This document shows positions 1-9,640 of a stretch of 64,000 nt of DNA, one piece after another. The translations under genes and the position numbers were made by a program. Each line of letters starts with the position of its first letter. Positions within the stretch are counted from its first letter, which is position 1. The notes below the pieces were generated by a model. It had not been told where the DNA came from. It saw only the letters and a program-made list of their open reading frames with translations, and ran no database searches. Location: the NCBI GenBank assembly GCA_963678205.1, contig OY782760.1:2976001-3040000 (forward strand). The letters are read 5' to 3'. This DNA comes from G963556115 sp963678205 (GTDB lineage: Bacteria > Planctomycetota > SZUA-567).

Positions 1-43
1 TTTCATTCTGCTTTATCAGAAATTTCTATAAAGCAGAATGAAA
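1..43. terminator. Perfect 16-bp hairpin upstream of the oadB-like gene
   Basis: Left arm 1-16 and right arm 28-43 are perfect complements around an 11-nt loop. There is no strong T run on the plus strand, so it may be a terminator of the gene to the left or an intercistronic mRNA-stabilising stem before the oadB-like gene, whose AAGGAG site follows at about 75. Confidence 0.6.
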
Positions 44-91
44 GTTTAAATGTAGTCAGGTTAAATTAATAACAAAGGAGTTTTACTTAAA

Positions 92-1522
92 ATGAAAAAT
101 AGTAAAAAATCCCAGCCGGCTCTACTTGTTCTTCTAATGATTATGGCTATCTCGTTCTTTGGAGGTTTACTAAGCACTCCAGTTCAAGCTAGCGATAAAG
201 TTGCAGAACAAAAGACCGAAAGTAAAGGGATTTATAAAAGTACAGGTATCTACGGATTCCTTAATGGTGACAGTGTTTCTAAAGAAAAAGCTCAAACCAG
301 AGCAAACGAAGATCTTGAATCTTACGTACTTCTTAAAGAAAGCCTTAGTGGTGAAACTACAGCTGAAAATGCACAAGCTGCAATTGACGTTGTATCACAA
401 AAACATAAAGATGCCAAAAAAGAAGGTATCTTCCCAATTGGTGTTGGTCAGTTCATAATGATCCTTGTTGGCTTGCTACTTATATATTTAGCAATTAACA
501 AAGGCTTTGAACCACTACTGCTTCTACCTATCGGTTTCGGTGGTATTCTGGCAAATATACCTCTAGCAGGTATTGCAGAAGCAGGTTACGGTAGCATGGG
601 TGACGGTTTCCTATACATCATCTACAACTTCGGTGTGACAACAGGTCTATTCCCACTAATCATCTTTATGGGTGTTGGTGCGATGACAGACTTTGGTCCA
701 CTTATTGCTAACCCAAAAACTGCACTGCTTGGTGCTGCGGCTCAGTTTGGTATCTTTACAACCCTAATTGGTGCTCTTGCTCTTGGCTTTAATCAGCTTG
801 AAGCAGCATCTATTGGTATTATCGGTGGTGCTGATGGTCCTACGTCTATCTTTGTTGCAAGTCAGCTTGCTCCACACCTATTAGGTGCGATTGCGGTAGC
901 AGCTTATTCATACATGGCACTGGTACCAATCATTCAGCCTCCTATTATGAACGCTCTTATACCAGCTGCAGATAAAAAGATAGAGATGAAACAACTTCGT
1001 CATGTATCACGTGTTGAAAAGATTGTTTTCCCTCTAATCGTTCTTGCTCTATGTGTACTACTTCTACCAGACGCTTGTCCACTTATCGGCGCTCTTATGT
1101 TTGGTAACCTTTGTAAAGAAAGTGGTGTTGTTGATCGTATTTCAAACTGCATGCAGAATGAACTTATCAACATTGTTACAATCATGCTTGGTCTATCAGT
1201 TGGCTCTAAGCTTCAGGCGGACAAGTTCTTGAATCCAGACACTCTCTTTATTCTTATTCTTGGTCTTATTGCCTTTAGCTTCGGTACTGCTGCTGGTGTA
1301 ATTATGGCAAGAATCATGGCAAAATTCAGCAAGGATCCACTAAACCCACTTATCGGTGCGGCTGGTGTATCTGCGGTTCCTATGGCAGCGCGTGTTGTTA
1401 ATGGTGTTGGTCTAAAGCACAACCCCCATAACTTCCTGCTAATGCATGCTATGGGTCCGAACGTTGCGGGCGTAATCGGGTCGGCTGTTGCAGCTGGCAT
1501 ACTTCTCTCGCAGTTACGATAA
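92..1522 (+). CDS. oadB: Sodium-pump decarboxylase beta subunit (OadB/GcdB family)
   Basis: This is the membrane-embedded beta subunit of a biotin-dependent sodium-translocating decarboxylase, which couples decarboxylation (oxaloacetate, methylmalonyl-CoA or glutaconyl-CoA in the family) to sodium export across the inner membrane. The protein has 476 residues. From about residue 115 it is a chain of membrane helices with the conserved GGADGPTS motif near residue 245, a family hallmark. An N-terminal extension of about 110 residues with a signal-like hydrophobic segment is longer than in classical OadB and has no recognised function. An AAGGAG site lies 14-15 nt before the ATG. PEP carboxykinase follows, which favours oxaloacetate as substrate by context. 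The alpha and gamma subunits are not in the window; they may lie to the left. Confidence 0.9.
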   Translation: MKNSKKSQPALLVLLMIMAISFFGGLLSTPVQASDKVAEQKTESKGIYKSTGIYGFLNGDSVSKEKAQTRANEDLESYVLLKESLSGETTAENAQAAIDVVSQKHKDAKKEGIFPIGVGQFIMILVGLLLIYLAINKGFEPLLLLPIGFGGILANIPLAGIAEAGYGSMGDGFLYIIYNFGVTTGLFPLIIFMGVGAMTDFGPLIANPKTALLGAAAQFGIFTTLIGALALGFNQLEAASIGIIGGADGPTSIFVASQLAPHLLGAIAVAAYSYMALVPIIQPPIMNALIPAADKKIEMKQLRHVSRVEKIVFPLIVLALCVLLLPDACPLIGALMFGNLCKESGVVDRISNCMQNELINIVTIMLGLSVGSKLQADKFLNPDTLFILILGLIAFSFGTAAGVIMARIMAKFSKDPLNPLIGAAGVSAVPMAARVVNGVGLKHNPHNFLLMHAMGPNVAGVIGSAVAAGILLSQLR

Positions 1523-1532
1523 TGTTTTAAGC

Positions 1533-1566
1533 AAAGGGAGAAGCTTTGTGCTTCTTCCTTTTTTTG
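1533..1566 (+). terminator. Rho-independent terminator of the oadB-like gene
   Basis: An imperfect 11-bp stem (AAGGGAGAAGC against GCTTCTTCCTT) with a 5-nt loop runs into seven Ts. Confidence 0.8.
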
Positions 1567-1722
1567 AAATAAGTCGAAATCTTTATAATAACAACAATTA
1601 TTATAAAATTTCTGCTAGAAAATTTTAATTAATGTGCTATAATATCAACTCAAGATTTTATAAATTCAACATAATATTCTAAAGTAAGAAGCATATACTA
1701 TATTATTTCACATTACAAGCAT

Positions 1723-1754
1723 TTGATTTAAAGTCCTATACCTTAGGGTATAAT
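1723..1754 (+). promoter_or_regulatory. Candidate pckA promoter with overlapping palindrome
   Basis: A TATAAT (1749-1754) lies 35 nt upstream of the pckA start and overlaps the inverted repeat TATACC-N4-GGTATA (1737-1752), a possible operator. The -35 is unclear: TTGATT at 1723 gives a 20-nt spacer and TTTAAA at 1727 gives 16. Confidence 0.4.
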
Positions 1755-1788
1755 TTGTTTTTTCACACATTTTTAGGAGATTTAAACG

Positions 1789-3531
1789 ATGGCAAGTCTA
1801 TCAACTTATGAGTACTACCGTGACGATCTATCAAAGATCCCACCACTTCGTGCAATTGCTGAAACACTTCTTGCAAGTGACAAAGTTCGCGAAGTAACTT
1901 GTGCAGAAGCTTACGAGCTAGCACAGCTTCAGGGTGATGTAGCTGTTTCTGACATGCTAATGTACCCACCTGCAGCAGAACGTCTAGGCCTACCAAAAGG
2001 CGCTAAACTACTTAATAACTGCCACGGTAAAATTATTGGTCGTACTGCAACAGCTCGTCGTTTCTTCAACAAACTAGATGATGCTGGAAGAGAAAAGGTT
2101 CTTAAGGACGCTCGCGAAGCAGTCAGTGACCTTCAACTTCGTGGTGACCTAATCAAAGCTGAAGCTGTTGTTGGTCTTGATGAAGATCTAATGATAAAAG
2201 CAACAATCATCGGCGATGCTAAAACTGACGCTGTAAATATCTTCAGCTGGTTATGTAACTTCACTCCTTTCGCTGAACTTGCAGATAAATACGCTAAAAG
2301 CAAAAAGCTTCCTATTCTTGACATCATCGTTATCGGTGATAACCTATGGACTTGTAACGACTCATTCTACGAAAACATTGGCAAACCAATGCTTGCTCTT
2401 GTTGACGAAACTGCAAACGTAATCTACAACCTAGGTATGCGTTACTTCGGTGAACGCAAGAAGGGTACTCTAACTCTTGCATGGACAAGTGGTATGAAGG
2501 TTGGTATGGCTGCATGTCACGGTGGTATCAAAGAATTTGACTTCAGTGGATGTGATGATGCTGACGTTGCTAAGCTTGGCAAGAGAGCTGTTGCATTCTT
2601 CGGTCTATCAGGTACTGGTAAGTCTTCTCATACTAATAGTCTTGATAATGCTGGTACTATGCCTAAAGGTACAACAAAGGTTGTTCTTCACGATGATGCA
2701 TTCCAGATTGACTCTGACGATAAGTGCTGCCGTGTTTGGGAACCTAGTCTATTCGATAAGACAGACCAGAGAGGTCTTGATCACCCAGAATGGAAATATG
2801 CTCTATCTGTAATGAATACAGGTATGATCCAAGAGGCTGGTTTGAAAAAGATTATTGGTCTTGACATCCGTAACGCAAATGGTCGCGCAATCTACGACCG
2901 TGACCTTGTTGGTGACTATGTTAATAAATGTGGTTTCCCACAGGCTCTTGTATGGTTAATGAAGGATACTTGTCTTCCTCCAGTACTAAGATTCACCGAC
3001 AGCAACCTTGCTGTTGCTATGGGTGCAGCACTTATCACTAAGCGAAACCGTGCTGAAAACGTTACTGAAGAAGAACTTAAAAAGCTTGCATTCATTCCTT
3101 ATGCTAATCCATTCCGCGTTTACCCACTTTATAAAGATGTTGAAGCATTCACTAAGGTATTTGAAAACGGTTCTGAATGCTACTGCTTCAATAGTGGCGG
3201 TATGTGGGGAGCAAGCGATACAGAACTAAGAGATGTAAAGCTAAGCACATCACTAACTCTTCAAACTGCGATCACTATCGGCCAGCTTGAATGGGAAGAC
3301 TGGGATCTACTTCCAGGTGCTCAGATTCCTACTAAAGAAAGCATTGAAAAGATCATACCTGGATTCTACGAAAAGTATAACACTAACACTGTTGAAAATC
3401 GCGATGAGTACATTAGCACTCTAAAAGACCGCTTCCAACAGCGTCGTGACTTCCTAGCTGGTGCAGATCAGCTAGCAAATCAGCCAGAACTTCTAAAACA
3501 GCTTTCAGATTCAATGATGATCAAGGCGTAA
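1789..3531 (+). CDS. pckA: ATP-dependent phosphoenolpyruvate carboxykinase
   Basis: Converts oxaloacetate and ATP to PEP, CO2 and ADP, or runs in reverse for anaplerotic CO2 fixation in fermentative bacteria. The kinase P-loop is FGLSGTGKSS (residues 271-280). It is preceded by the family's conserved blocks, including LNNCHGKIIGRT near residue 75 and GERKKGTLTLAWTSGMKVGMA near 221, the latter unusual for the E. coli type. At 580 residues it is longer than the usual 530-540. AGGAG lies 10 nt before the ATG. The codon usage is strongly biased, as expected for a highly expressed gene. It is a separate transcript, with a terminator on each side. Together with the oadB-like product it suggests a PEP-oxaloacetate-pyruvate node that also drives sodium export. 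Confidence 0.93.
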   Translation: MASLSTYEYYRDDLSKIPPLRAIAETLLASDKVREVTCAEAYELAQLQGDVAVSDMLMYPPAAERLGLPKGAKLLNNCHGKIIGRTATARRFFNKLDDAGREKVLKDAREAVSDLQLRGDLIKAEAVVGLDEDLMIKATIIGDAKTDAVNIFSWLCNFTPFAELADKYAKSKKLPILDIIVIGDNLWTCNDSFYENIGKPMLALVDETANVIYNLGMRYFGERKKGTLTLAWTSGMKVGMAACHGGIKEFDFSGCDDADVAKLGKRAVAFFGLSGTGKSSHTNSLDNAGTMPKGTTKVVLHDDAFQIDSDDKCCRVWEPSLFDKTDQRGLDHPEWKYALSVMNTGMIQEAGLKKIIGLDIRNANGRAIYDRDLVGDYVNKCGFPQALVWLMKDTCLPPVLRFTDSNLAVAMGAALITKRNRAENVTEEELKKLAFIPYANPFRVYPLYKDVEAFTKVFENGSECYCFNSGGMWGASDTELRDVKLSTSLTLQTAITIGQLEWEDWDLLPGAQIPTKESIEKIIPGFYEKYNTNTVENRDEYISTLKDRFQQRRDFLAGADQLANQPELLKQLSDSMMIKA

Positions 3532-3575
3532 GCTAAAAGTCATAGAATACTATAAAGTTTCTTTTAGTTAAATTT

Positions 3576-3608
3576 AGAGTCTTCCATAAAATGGAAGGCT
3601 CTTTTTTT
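3576..3608 (+). terminator. Rho-independent terminator of pckA
   Basis: A 12-bp stem (AGAGTCTTCCAT against ATGGAAGGCTCT, one G-T pair), a 3-nt loop and a T8 run. It may also serve the leftward sensor gene. Confidence 0.85.
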
Positions 3609-3643
3609 ATTATAATTAAATTCAAATACTATAAATATAAAAC

Positions 3644-5821
3644 TTAATCTTCATTATCAATCGGAAGTATATCATCAATCGCCTCATGAGTTAAAACAGT
3701 TGGTAGTTCAATTACAAACTCAGCCCCCTGCCCTTCGCAACTATTTACTTCAATCGTTCCCCCATATTTATTAATTAAAAGTTTAGAAACACTGAGCCCC
3801 ATCCCTGTTCCACCATCATGTTTTTTCTTAGTAGTAAAAAAAGGTGTAAAAATATTATCAAGAATCGATTTAGAAATACCACATCCTGTATCAAGTATAC
3901 TGATAATTAATGATGACTCATCTACTGTCGTTGCAATAGCAAGTAACTTAATTTGCGATTCAAGCATTGCATATTTGGCATTCATCATTATATTGATAAG
4001 AACATGCATTATATCACTTGAACAGCAGAGAATATCTGGAATCTCAGGGTTAAGATCCTGCTTTATTTTGATACCTGAATCACTAAAGTCGCTTCTAACC
4101 ATTCCTATTATATCTTCAATTAAATTATTTATATTTATCAGCCGGAATGACCTGTTATGATTAGAAGAAAGAGCGACAAAATTAGCTGCAATATCAATTG
4201 AATTTTCGATAGTGGAAATACTGCTTTTTACCAGTTTGATCTCACTCGCAGTCAAATTTGATTCACTCTCCAGCAATGAACTCAAATTATTCAGAACATC
4301 ACTACTAGCTTCATTAAAATTATCCGCAATTGCTGTTGACAACTCACCAATTGACGCCATCTTCTCAGCATTGAATAATCTAGTCTGAGTTGTCATTTTA
4401 TCATCAATATCCTGAAATACTCCGCTCAATCCAGAGATCACATCATTTTCCAATATAGTACGCGCAATCATAGCCACCCAGAGATATTTCCCTCCACTCA
4501 TCCTTATCCTGATATCTTCTCTAATATAATCCATATCTCCATTCAAAAGAGCAGAAATATTATCATGCCATTTTTCAAGATCTGATTTGTGAATTATTGC
4601 TTTCATATCATCCAAAGTGGAAATGGTCCAGCCAGCCTCATACTTTAATTTTTCTGTAAGAGTTTCATCAATATCAAATTTATCAAAAAACAGATTATAC
4701 TCAAACGAAGCTGCACCAGCTGCCTCAAGTGCCATATTAAGTCTACTCTGGCTACGCTTTAGTGCTGTAACAGTTTTATTAATTGACTCTTCTGATTTTC
4801 TCCTCTCAAGCAAGACACCAAACTGAAGAGCTGTTATCTCAATGGCATCCTCAGTTTCATTGTCCCATTTATCTTTTATTTCCTTACAACCAAGAAGTAA
4901 TAACCCCCACTTCATCCCTTGGCAACTTATTAATGTAGCATAGAAGCCAACAATATTACTTTTATCTACTAAGGTATCTTCAAAAAACACAAGATGTTCT
5001 ATAGGAATGAATACTATTTTTTCTTGATCGATTACTTTATCAAATAGAATATTCGCAGATTGTATTTCAAACACTTTATTCCTAAAATGCTCAAATTCTA
5101 TGCTCTCACTCCAAAAATTATAAATTTTATAAAATGAAGCATCATGTCCAACATTATACCCGCATGATTCAGCAGTAACGGCTTGTGCCATAATAACTAC
5201 ATCAACTTCAGCACCTTGACAAAACTCTTCCAATGCATTTTCTAAAGCCTGATCAAAATCCTGTGAGCTATCAAGAATTTTTTGTGTTCCACATGTCAAC
5301 GCATACAGCAATTTATCTCGTTTTACCAAAGCATTAAAAATGCGGTCCTGTTCATTGATATTTCTTATGACATATAAAACTATATTGTAATTCTGACAAC
5401 TACTAATGAGAATTTCAGATTTCATTGAATTACCGGTCAGAGTAACCAAATTTGCTTCAAATCTAAGTCTTCCTCCTGTTACCCTAACCCGTTGCTCTAT
5501 TTCCTTTAAATGATTAGCAATATTCTCTGACATAAAATCATTGAGAGTTTTTCCAATAATGCGCGCTTTATCCATACAAAGGAATTTCGAAAATTCAGTA
5601 TTACAAAGAATAATCTTACATTGATCATCAATTATAAAAATACAATCCATAGCACTGTTCAGCGCACAACTGATCAGTAATTCACGTTCTATCTGAACGC
5701 TCTTTTGTTTATAAAAATAATTATACCAGACAATGATTACGCAGAATGTGATCAGTAAAATTATAACTGAATAAAACAAAAGCATTTCATATGGTATTAT
5801 GCCCAGAAAATAATAACCCAC
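3644..5821 (-). CDS. Orphan membrane PAS sensor kinase, degenerate phospho-acceptor box
   Basis: A 725-residue inner-membrane sensor. It has an N-terminal membrane helix (about 8-32), a PAS domain (about 45-155), a GAF-like segment (about 165-340), a second PAS (about 365-475), a dimerisation helix and a C-terminal HATPase domain. The ATPase domain looks intact: an N-box near 610, DTGCGIS near 644 and GTGMGLS near 671. The H-box is not: where kinases of this type have IAHEINNP, this protein reads IADNFNEA (498-505), with Asp at the phospho-acceptor position. It may bind ATP without autophosphorylating, act on another kinase, or be decaying. No response regulator is adjacent. The gene is monocistronic and convergent with pckA. 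Confidence 0.8.
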   Translation of the reverse strand: MGYYFLGIIPYEMLLFYSVIILLITFCVIIVWYNYFYKQKSVQIERELLISCALNSAMDCIFIIDDQCKIILCNTEFSKFLCMDKARIIGKTLNDFMSENIANHLKEIEQRVRVTGGRLRFEANLVTLTGNSMKSEILISSCQNYNIVLYVIRNINEQDRIFNALVKRDKLLYALTCGTQKILDSSQDFDQALENALEEFCQGAEVDVVIMAQAVTAESCGYNVGHDASFYKIYNFWSESIEFEHFRNKVFEIQSANILFDKVIDQEKIVFIPIEHLVFFEDTLVDKSNIVGFYATLISCQGMKWGLLLLGCKEIKDKWDNETEDAIEITALQFGVLLERRKSEESINKTVTALKRSQSRLNMALEAAGAASFEYNLFFDKFDIDETLTEKLKYEAGWTISTLDDMKAIIHKSDLEKWHDNISALLNGDMDYIREDIRIRMSGGKYLWVAMIARTILENDVISGLSGVFQDIDDKMTTQTRLFNAEKMASIGELSTAIADNFNEASSDVLNNLSSLLESESNLTASEIKLVKSSISTIENSIDIAANFVALSSNHNRSFRLININNLIEDIIGMVRSDFSDSGIKIKQDLNPEIPDILCCSSDIMHVLINIMMNAKYAMLESQIKLLAIATTVDESSLIISILDTGCGISKSILDNIFTPFFTTKKKHDGGTGMGLSVSKLLINKYGGTIEVNSCEGQGAEFVIELPTVLTHEAIDDILPIDNED

Positions 5822-5981
5822 ATTAATCCCCTATAAATAATAATCATTAATTATTCTATAATGACTTAAAAAAAAACGCAATCGATTTAAATTAAAATAG
5901 AATTAATATTATGTTTATGCTCTAATTTGTCGATATACGAATAAAGTGGATAAACTTATACACAAGTCAAAGGAAAAGGTC

Positions 5982-6452
5982 ATGAAAAAAATACTTTTAT
6001 TCAGTCTAATAATAATGTTTCAAGTTTCAGCTTTTGCTACAACCAAAGATACTCCAGCAGAGATAAAAGGTGAAGTTAGTAATGAATTTGAAGACGCAAT
6101 AGCACCACAAATTTTAAAAGCCCAGCAAGATCTAGCTGAAGTAAAGAGACGTTTTCAAAATGGTTTAAAAAAAGATAATACCTTATATTTAACCATTAGA
6201 ATTGCAGATCAATATGGAAACGTTGAACAGGTATACATTAAAACATATCTTTGGACAGACGCAGCAATTATGGGACAAATTTCTAATAATCTTTATAGCG
6301 TCAGTGGGTACCGAAAAGGTCAGTCAATTAGTTTTGATGAAAGCGATATACTTGACTGGACCCTTATTGATGAAACAGGCAAAGAATATGGCAACTACCT
6401 TGGACGTTTTGCAAAAAAATGGTTATCCCAACGTAGTACTAATTCAAAATAA
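5982..6452 (+). CDS. Small secreted protein, DUF2314-like
   Basis: I start this gene at 5982 rather than 5946 because AAAGGAAAAGG lies just upstream and the product then begins with a clean signal peptide (MKKILLF... to SAFA). The mature part of about 135 residues has an acidic, helical first half and then a segment (about 75-150) with the DUF2314 pattern: aromatic residues, G-x-I-x-N, a V-x-G-x-x-x-G-x-x-I/V-x-F turn and an I-x-D-W ending. DUF2314 has no established activity. The methyltransferase gene starts 18 nt downstream and is probably cotranscribed. Confidence 0.55.
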   Translation: MKKILLFSLIIMFQVSAFATTKDTPAEIKGEVSNEFEDAIAPQILKAQQDLAEVKRRFQNGLKKDNTLYLTIRIADQYGNVEQVYIKTYLWTDAAIMGQISNNLYSVSGYRKGQSISFDESDILDWTLIDETGKEYGNYLGRFAKKWLSQRSTNSK

Positions 6453-6470
6453 GCTATAGAAGGCAGACAA

Positions 6471-7286
6471 ATGGCAAATAATAGCAAAGAATCAGTTGAA
6501 AAGTATCACGATAGAGTTGCAGGTATCTATGACACTATTTACGATGGGAGTCCATACTGGGAGGCAGTATTTGAGATAACATGGAGACATATGCTCAAGT
6601 TTTTACCCAGAAAAATGTCCACAAAGTGCCTTGATGTTGGCTGCGGTACCGGTAGATGGGGGCTTAGAATTTTAAAGAGTGGTTATGAATGTGACTTTCT
6701 GGATATTTCACAAAAAATGATTGATCAGGTTAGTAAAAAACTCACAAAGATTCCTAATTCTACTTATGAGCCTAAATTATACCATACTTCAATAGCATCG
6801 ATGAAAATGATAGATAATGAAAGTTATGACTATATCGTTGGACAAGGCGATCCATTAGGCAGTGCTGGTAAGCCAGAAAGAACTTTTAAAGAGCTTACCC
6901 GTATTCTCAGGCCAAACGGAATCATGATCATGTCTGTTGACAATATTTATGGAGGAATGTTCCATTATCTTAAAGAAAATGATATTGACGGACTTGAAAA
7001 ATTCATTCAAAACGGCAGAACAAACTGGGTAACTGATGACACAAAAGAACAATATGAAGTAACTGCTTTTACCCCAAAAAAGATCAGAAGTATGTGCAAA
7101 GCCAGAGGCCTTGAAGTATTATCAATTATTGGCAAAACAGCCCTCCCATTAAGACGCTTTCAGGAATGCCTGAAGGACAAAGCAGCAAGAGAGCGGATAA
7201 TAAAAATTGAAGAAAAGCTCAATTCTGTTGAAGCAATGCTGGGAAGTGCTGCACACCTAGAATTTGTTGCAAAAAAAACAAATTAA
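6471..7286 (+). CDS. Class I SAM-dependent methyltransferase
   Basis: A cytosolic methyltransferase of 271 residues with a Rossmann core. Motif I is LDVGCGTGRWGL (near residue 50), followed by an acidic motif II (DFLDIS) and a later YDYIVGQGDPLG segment where class I enzymes place motif IV. A C-terminal cap of about 80 helical residues probably shapes the substrate site. The substrate cannot be told from sequence; the overall pattern resembles Methyltransf_11/25 small-molecule enzymes. It follows the small secreted-protein gene closely and ends at a strong terminator. Confidence 0.8.
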   Translation: MANNSKESVEKYHDRVAGIYDTIYDGSPYWEAVFEITWRHMLKFLPRKMSTKCLDVGCGTGRWGLRILKSGYECDFLDISQKMIDQVSKKLTKIPNSTYEPKLYHTSIASMKMIDNESYDYIVGQGDPLGSAGKPERTFKELTRILRPNGIMIMSVDNIYGGMFHYLKENDIDGLEKFIQNGRTNWVTDDTKEQYEVTAFTPKKIRSMCKARGLEVLSIIGKTALPLRRFQECLKDKAARERIIKIEEKLNSVEAMLGSAAHLEFVAKKTN

Positions 7287-7308
7287 TAATGGGCTAAAAG
7301 AATAAAAA

Positions 7309-7350
7309 GTAACACGGAGTGAGCCTAAGCCAAGTCTCACTCCGTGTTAC
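7309..7350. terminator. Perfect 15-bp hairpin between convergent genes
   Basis: Arms 7309-7323 and 7336-7350 are perfect complements with a 12-nt loop. There is a run of As on the left and few Ts on the right, so it fits the leftward GyrI-like pseudogene poorly and is best read as a shared transcript end. Confidence 0.7.
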
Positions 7351-7378
7351 ATTTGTGGGGAAAATGCATACTTACAAA

Positions 7379-7861
7379 CTACTTTATACTAGCACAGATA
7401 TCAACAATATGGTGTCCTTCTGGATGCTCCTGAGGATTGTTTAAACACATTTCCATACAAGGCTTGTCAAAATCAAACTCAAAATTTTTTTCTTTCATCC
7501 AGCCAACCAAAAACTCCCAAGCATCTCTATATTCTTCAGGTTTAGTTAATTCACTATGCATAACAAGATACTTACCGCCAGGCAAAACTTTAACTTGCAC
7601 AATATCATCTTCAACAGTACCTTCTGGTACTTCAATACAAACTTCTAAAGTTAATTCTTCTGGTGGGGTTACTTCAAGATCATCCTGATAAACAGAGATA
7701 AGAGCTCCTTTACCAAGAAAGTTTTTAGAGCCTGCCCAAGATATGATCTTCCCAAAGAGCTCTTAGAATACGGCAATATTGCCAATATAATTACCAACAT
7801 AAGAAATATACGCAACATTAATCTTACCGAGATCTTTTACTTCTGGTTCACTCAAATTCAT
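7379..7861 (-). pseudogene. GyrI-like small-molecule-binding protein, interrupted by TAA
   Basis: Reading leftward from the ATG at 7861 (AAGGGG just upstream), one frame of 161 codons runs to 7379 and is broken only by a TAA at 7765-7763 (codon 33), in the context V-F-stop-E-L-F. The downstream half reads as the C-terminal part of a GyrI/AraC-effector-binding domain: ISVYQDD, PPEEL, VCIEVP, LPGGKYLVMHSEL, EEYRDAWEFLVGWM, DICASIK. Those domains bind small amphipathic ligands and often sit next to regulators or resistance genes. A single substitution (AAG or AAA to TAA) explains the break. Translation restart could still give a 73-residue C-terminal piece from 7600. Confidence 0.75.
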
Positions 7862-8002
7862 AATTACCCCTTAAAATAAAACCATAAGAAACTCATACTA
7901 AGCTGATCACAATATCAGCAACAACCTAATAATACTGATTATTATTTCAGTATCAAGCTAAAAATATTATATTATGTAATTTTATACTGAACAAATTAGC
8001 TG

Positions 8003-8040
8003 TAAAAAAAAAATGCATCACACATTATTGTGTGATGCAT
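8003..8040 (-). terminator. Terminator of the calcium-binding-repeat gene
   Basis: A perfect 12-bp stem (8013-8024 and 8029-8040) with a 4-nt loop. Read leftward it is followed by about 10 Ts. Confidence 0.85.
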
Positions 8041-8140
8041 AGAGATTAGGAGTGTAAGGCGCTGGGGTTGAGCTTACGCCTTATTATATTGACCGTGGAG
8101 AGGAAGGAAATCGATATTTCTATCGACAATAGACTACGTT

Positions 8141-9370
8141 CTAGTAATCAAAGATGTTATACTCGGTGTACTGGAACTGAACATCAACCATTCTTCCGAG
8201 TGTACCATCGTTACGAGTGAAGCCACCTTGCTGAGTAATCTTATTACCAGCATTATTTTCTGAAATATCTTCATACCCAAGACCTAGCTCTTTAACCCCA
8301 GCCGCCTCAAGAGTCCGAATTTCATCTGCTTGTGACTTACCATCGCCATTAAGATCATTCCAAATCTTTAAATTCTCATATATTGAATCCATACTGTTTA
8401 AGACACCATCATTATTCTCATCATATTTTGCCATCTTTGCAAAGCCATTTAAATCGCCTTCCTGATCACCAAATAATTCTTTGCCACTAGAACAGAAGCC
8501 ATCACCATTTTCGTCAAAGAATAGCAGAGCATCATCTCCTTGAACAAAACCTGTCCTTACCTCAGAGCCATCACCCTTTATATCATAGATAACACCATCT
8601 TGAACTGAACGCAAATCTATTCCATCACCATTCATATCAAGAACAACTGGATCCATAAATTCAACAAAAATGCTTACATTGATATACTTTCCTTCAAATT
8701 CTATCATGTCACCGCCATTCTCAAGCAAATCACTTTCATCACATGATGTCACTGCATACTGTTGAATATTCTGTAATTTTATTTTCATACTTAACGATCC
8801 AAAAACGTTCTCAGCTCCAAAAGCATCAACCTCCATATTGATTGCAGAAAGTGAACTTGATATCAAATTGCTACTTGAGGCGAGTGAGCTTTTACTTATT
8901 GTAGCAAGAAGATTCTGCACTTCTTTTTGAACGCCAAACAATTCATCTACAGCACCAGCTGTCTCTTGAGGTTTGTCCTTACTTTTTTCAAGAAGATAGT
9001 CAATCAAAGTGTTCTGAGTTTCGTTCTCTACAGCGAGCCACTGCTCAAGAATAGCAAACGAACTATTATATGAAGAAGCTGAATAATTCTTAAAATATGA
9101 TTGAATATTTGACATTAAAGCACTAGTATTTGCTTTAAACTGATATGTTGTTTTTTCAAAATAGCTATAAGAAAAGGACTGTATTGACTGGGTATTTTTA
9201 AGTTCCATAGACTTAGATAATGCTTTAAGTTTATTGGTATGCTCTTCCATAAAATCAGAAACCATATTAGTAAAAAATGAACTACTATTATCAGTTTGTG
9301 ATTTAGCCGCTGTAGAAGTGTTTTGGGATTGTGAGGAAGTAACAGCAAGTGTATCATCGCTTACATACAT
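8141..9370 (-). CDS. Calcium-binding-repeat protein (EF-hand/dockerin-like loops)
   Basis: A 409-residue protein. The first half (about 1-220) is Ser/Gln/Asn-rich and helical, with no clear signal peptide. The second half carries DxNxDG-type loops: LDMNGDGIDL, IYDIKGDGSEV, FFDENGDGFCS, YDENNDGVLN, WNDLNGDGKS. The order LDxNGDGI - GDGxExRTGFVxGDDxLLxxDxNGDG - GxELFGD is that of the conserved C-terminal block of many large calcium-dependent exported proteins of RTX or haemagglutinin type. The protein is probably exported without a classical signal, but the route is unknown. No secretion genes adjoin it. It is transcribed alone. Confidence 0.7.
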   Translation of the reverse strand: MYVSDDTLAVTSSQSQNTSTAAKSQTDNSSSFFTNMVSDFMEEHTNKLKALSKSMELKNTQSIQSFSYSYFEKTTYQFKANTSALMSNIQSYFKNYSASSYNSSFAILEQWLAVENETQNTLIDYLLEKSKDKPQETAGAVDELFGVQKEVQNLLATISKSSLASSSNLISSSLSAINMEVDAFGAENVFGSLSMKIKLQNIQQYAVTSCDESDLLENGGDMIEFEGKYINVSIFVEFMDPVVLDMNGDGIDLRSVQDGVIYDIKGDGSEVRTGFVQGDDALLFFDENGDGFCSSGKELFGDQEGDLNGFAKMAKYDENNDGVLNSMDSIYENLKIWNDLNGDGKSQADEIRTLEAAGVKELGLGYEDISENNAGNKITQQGGFTRNDGTLGRMVDVQFQYTEYNIFDY

Positions 9371-9640
9371 GAGAAGCCCTTTCTCTGAATACTTTACTAT
9401 ACGCTACAGGTATAGCAAAATTCTAGAAAATTCGTCCATGACTAAAGAGTAAGCATCCTTGCTTGATGTACTTATTAGCGGACGTCATGTAGAGATCTTT
9501 AGCAAGTAATGATATAATTTCCCTGCAAAAGTTGAAAAATAACTGTAAAAATACAATAAAAAGAAGCTACAAGAGTAAAAAATATCTATAACAAATAATC
9601 TATGATATACAACTACTCACAAAAAAAAGAGATTGTAGAT

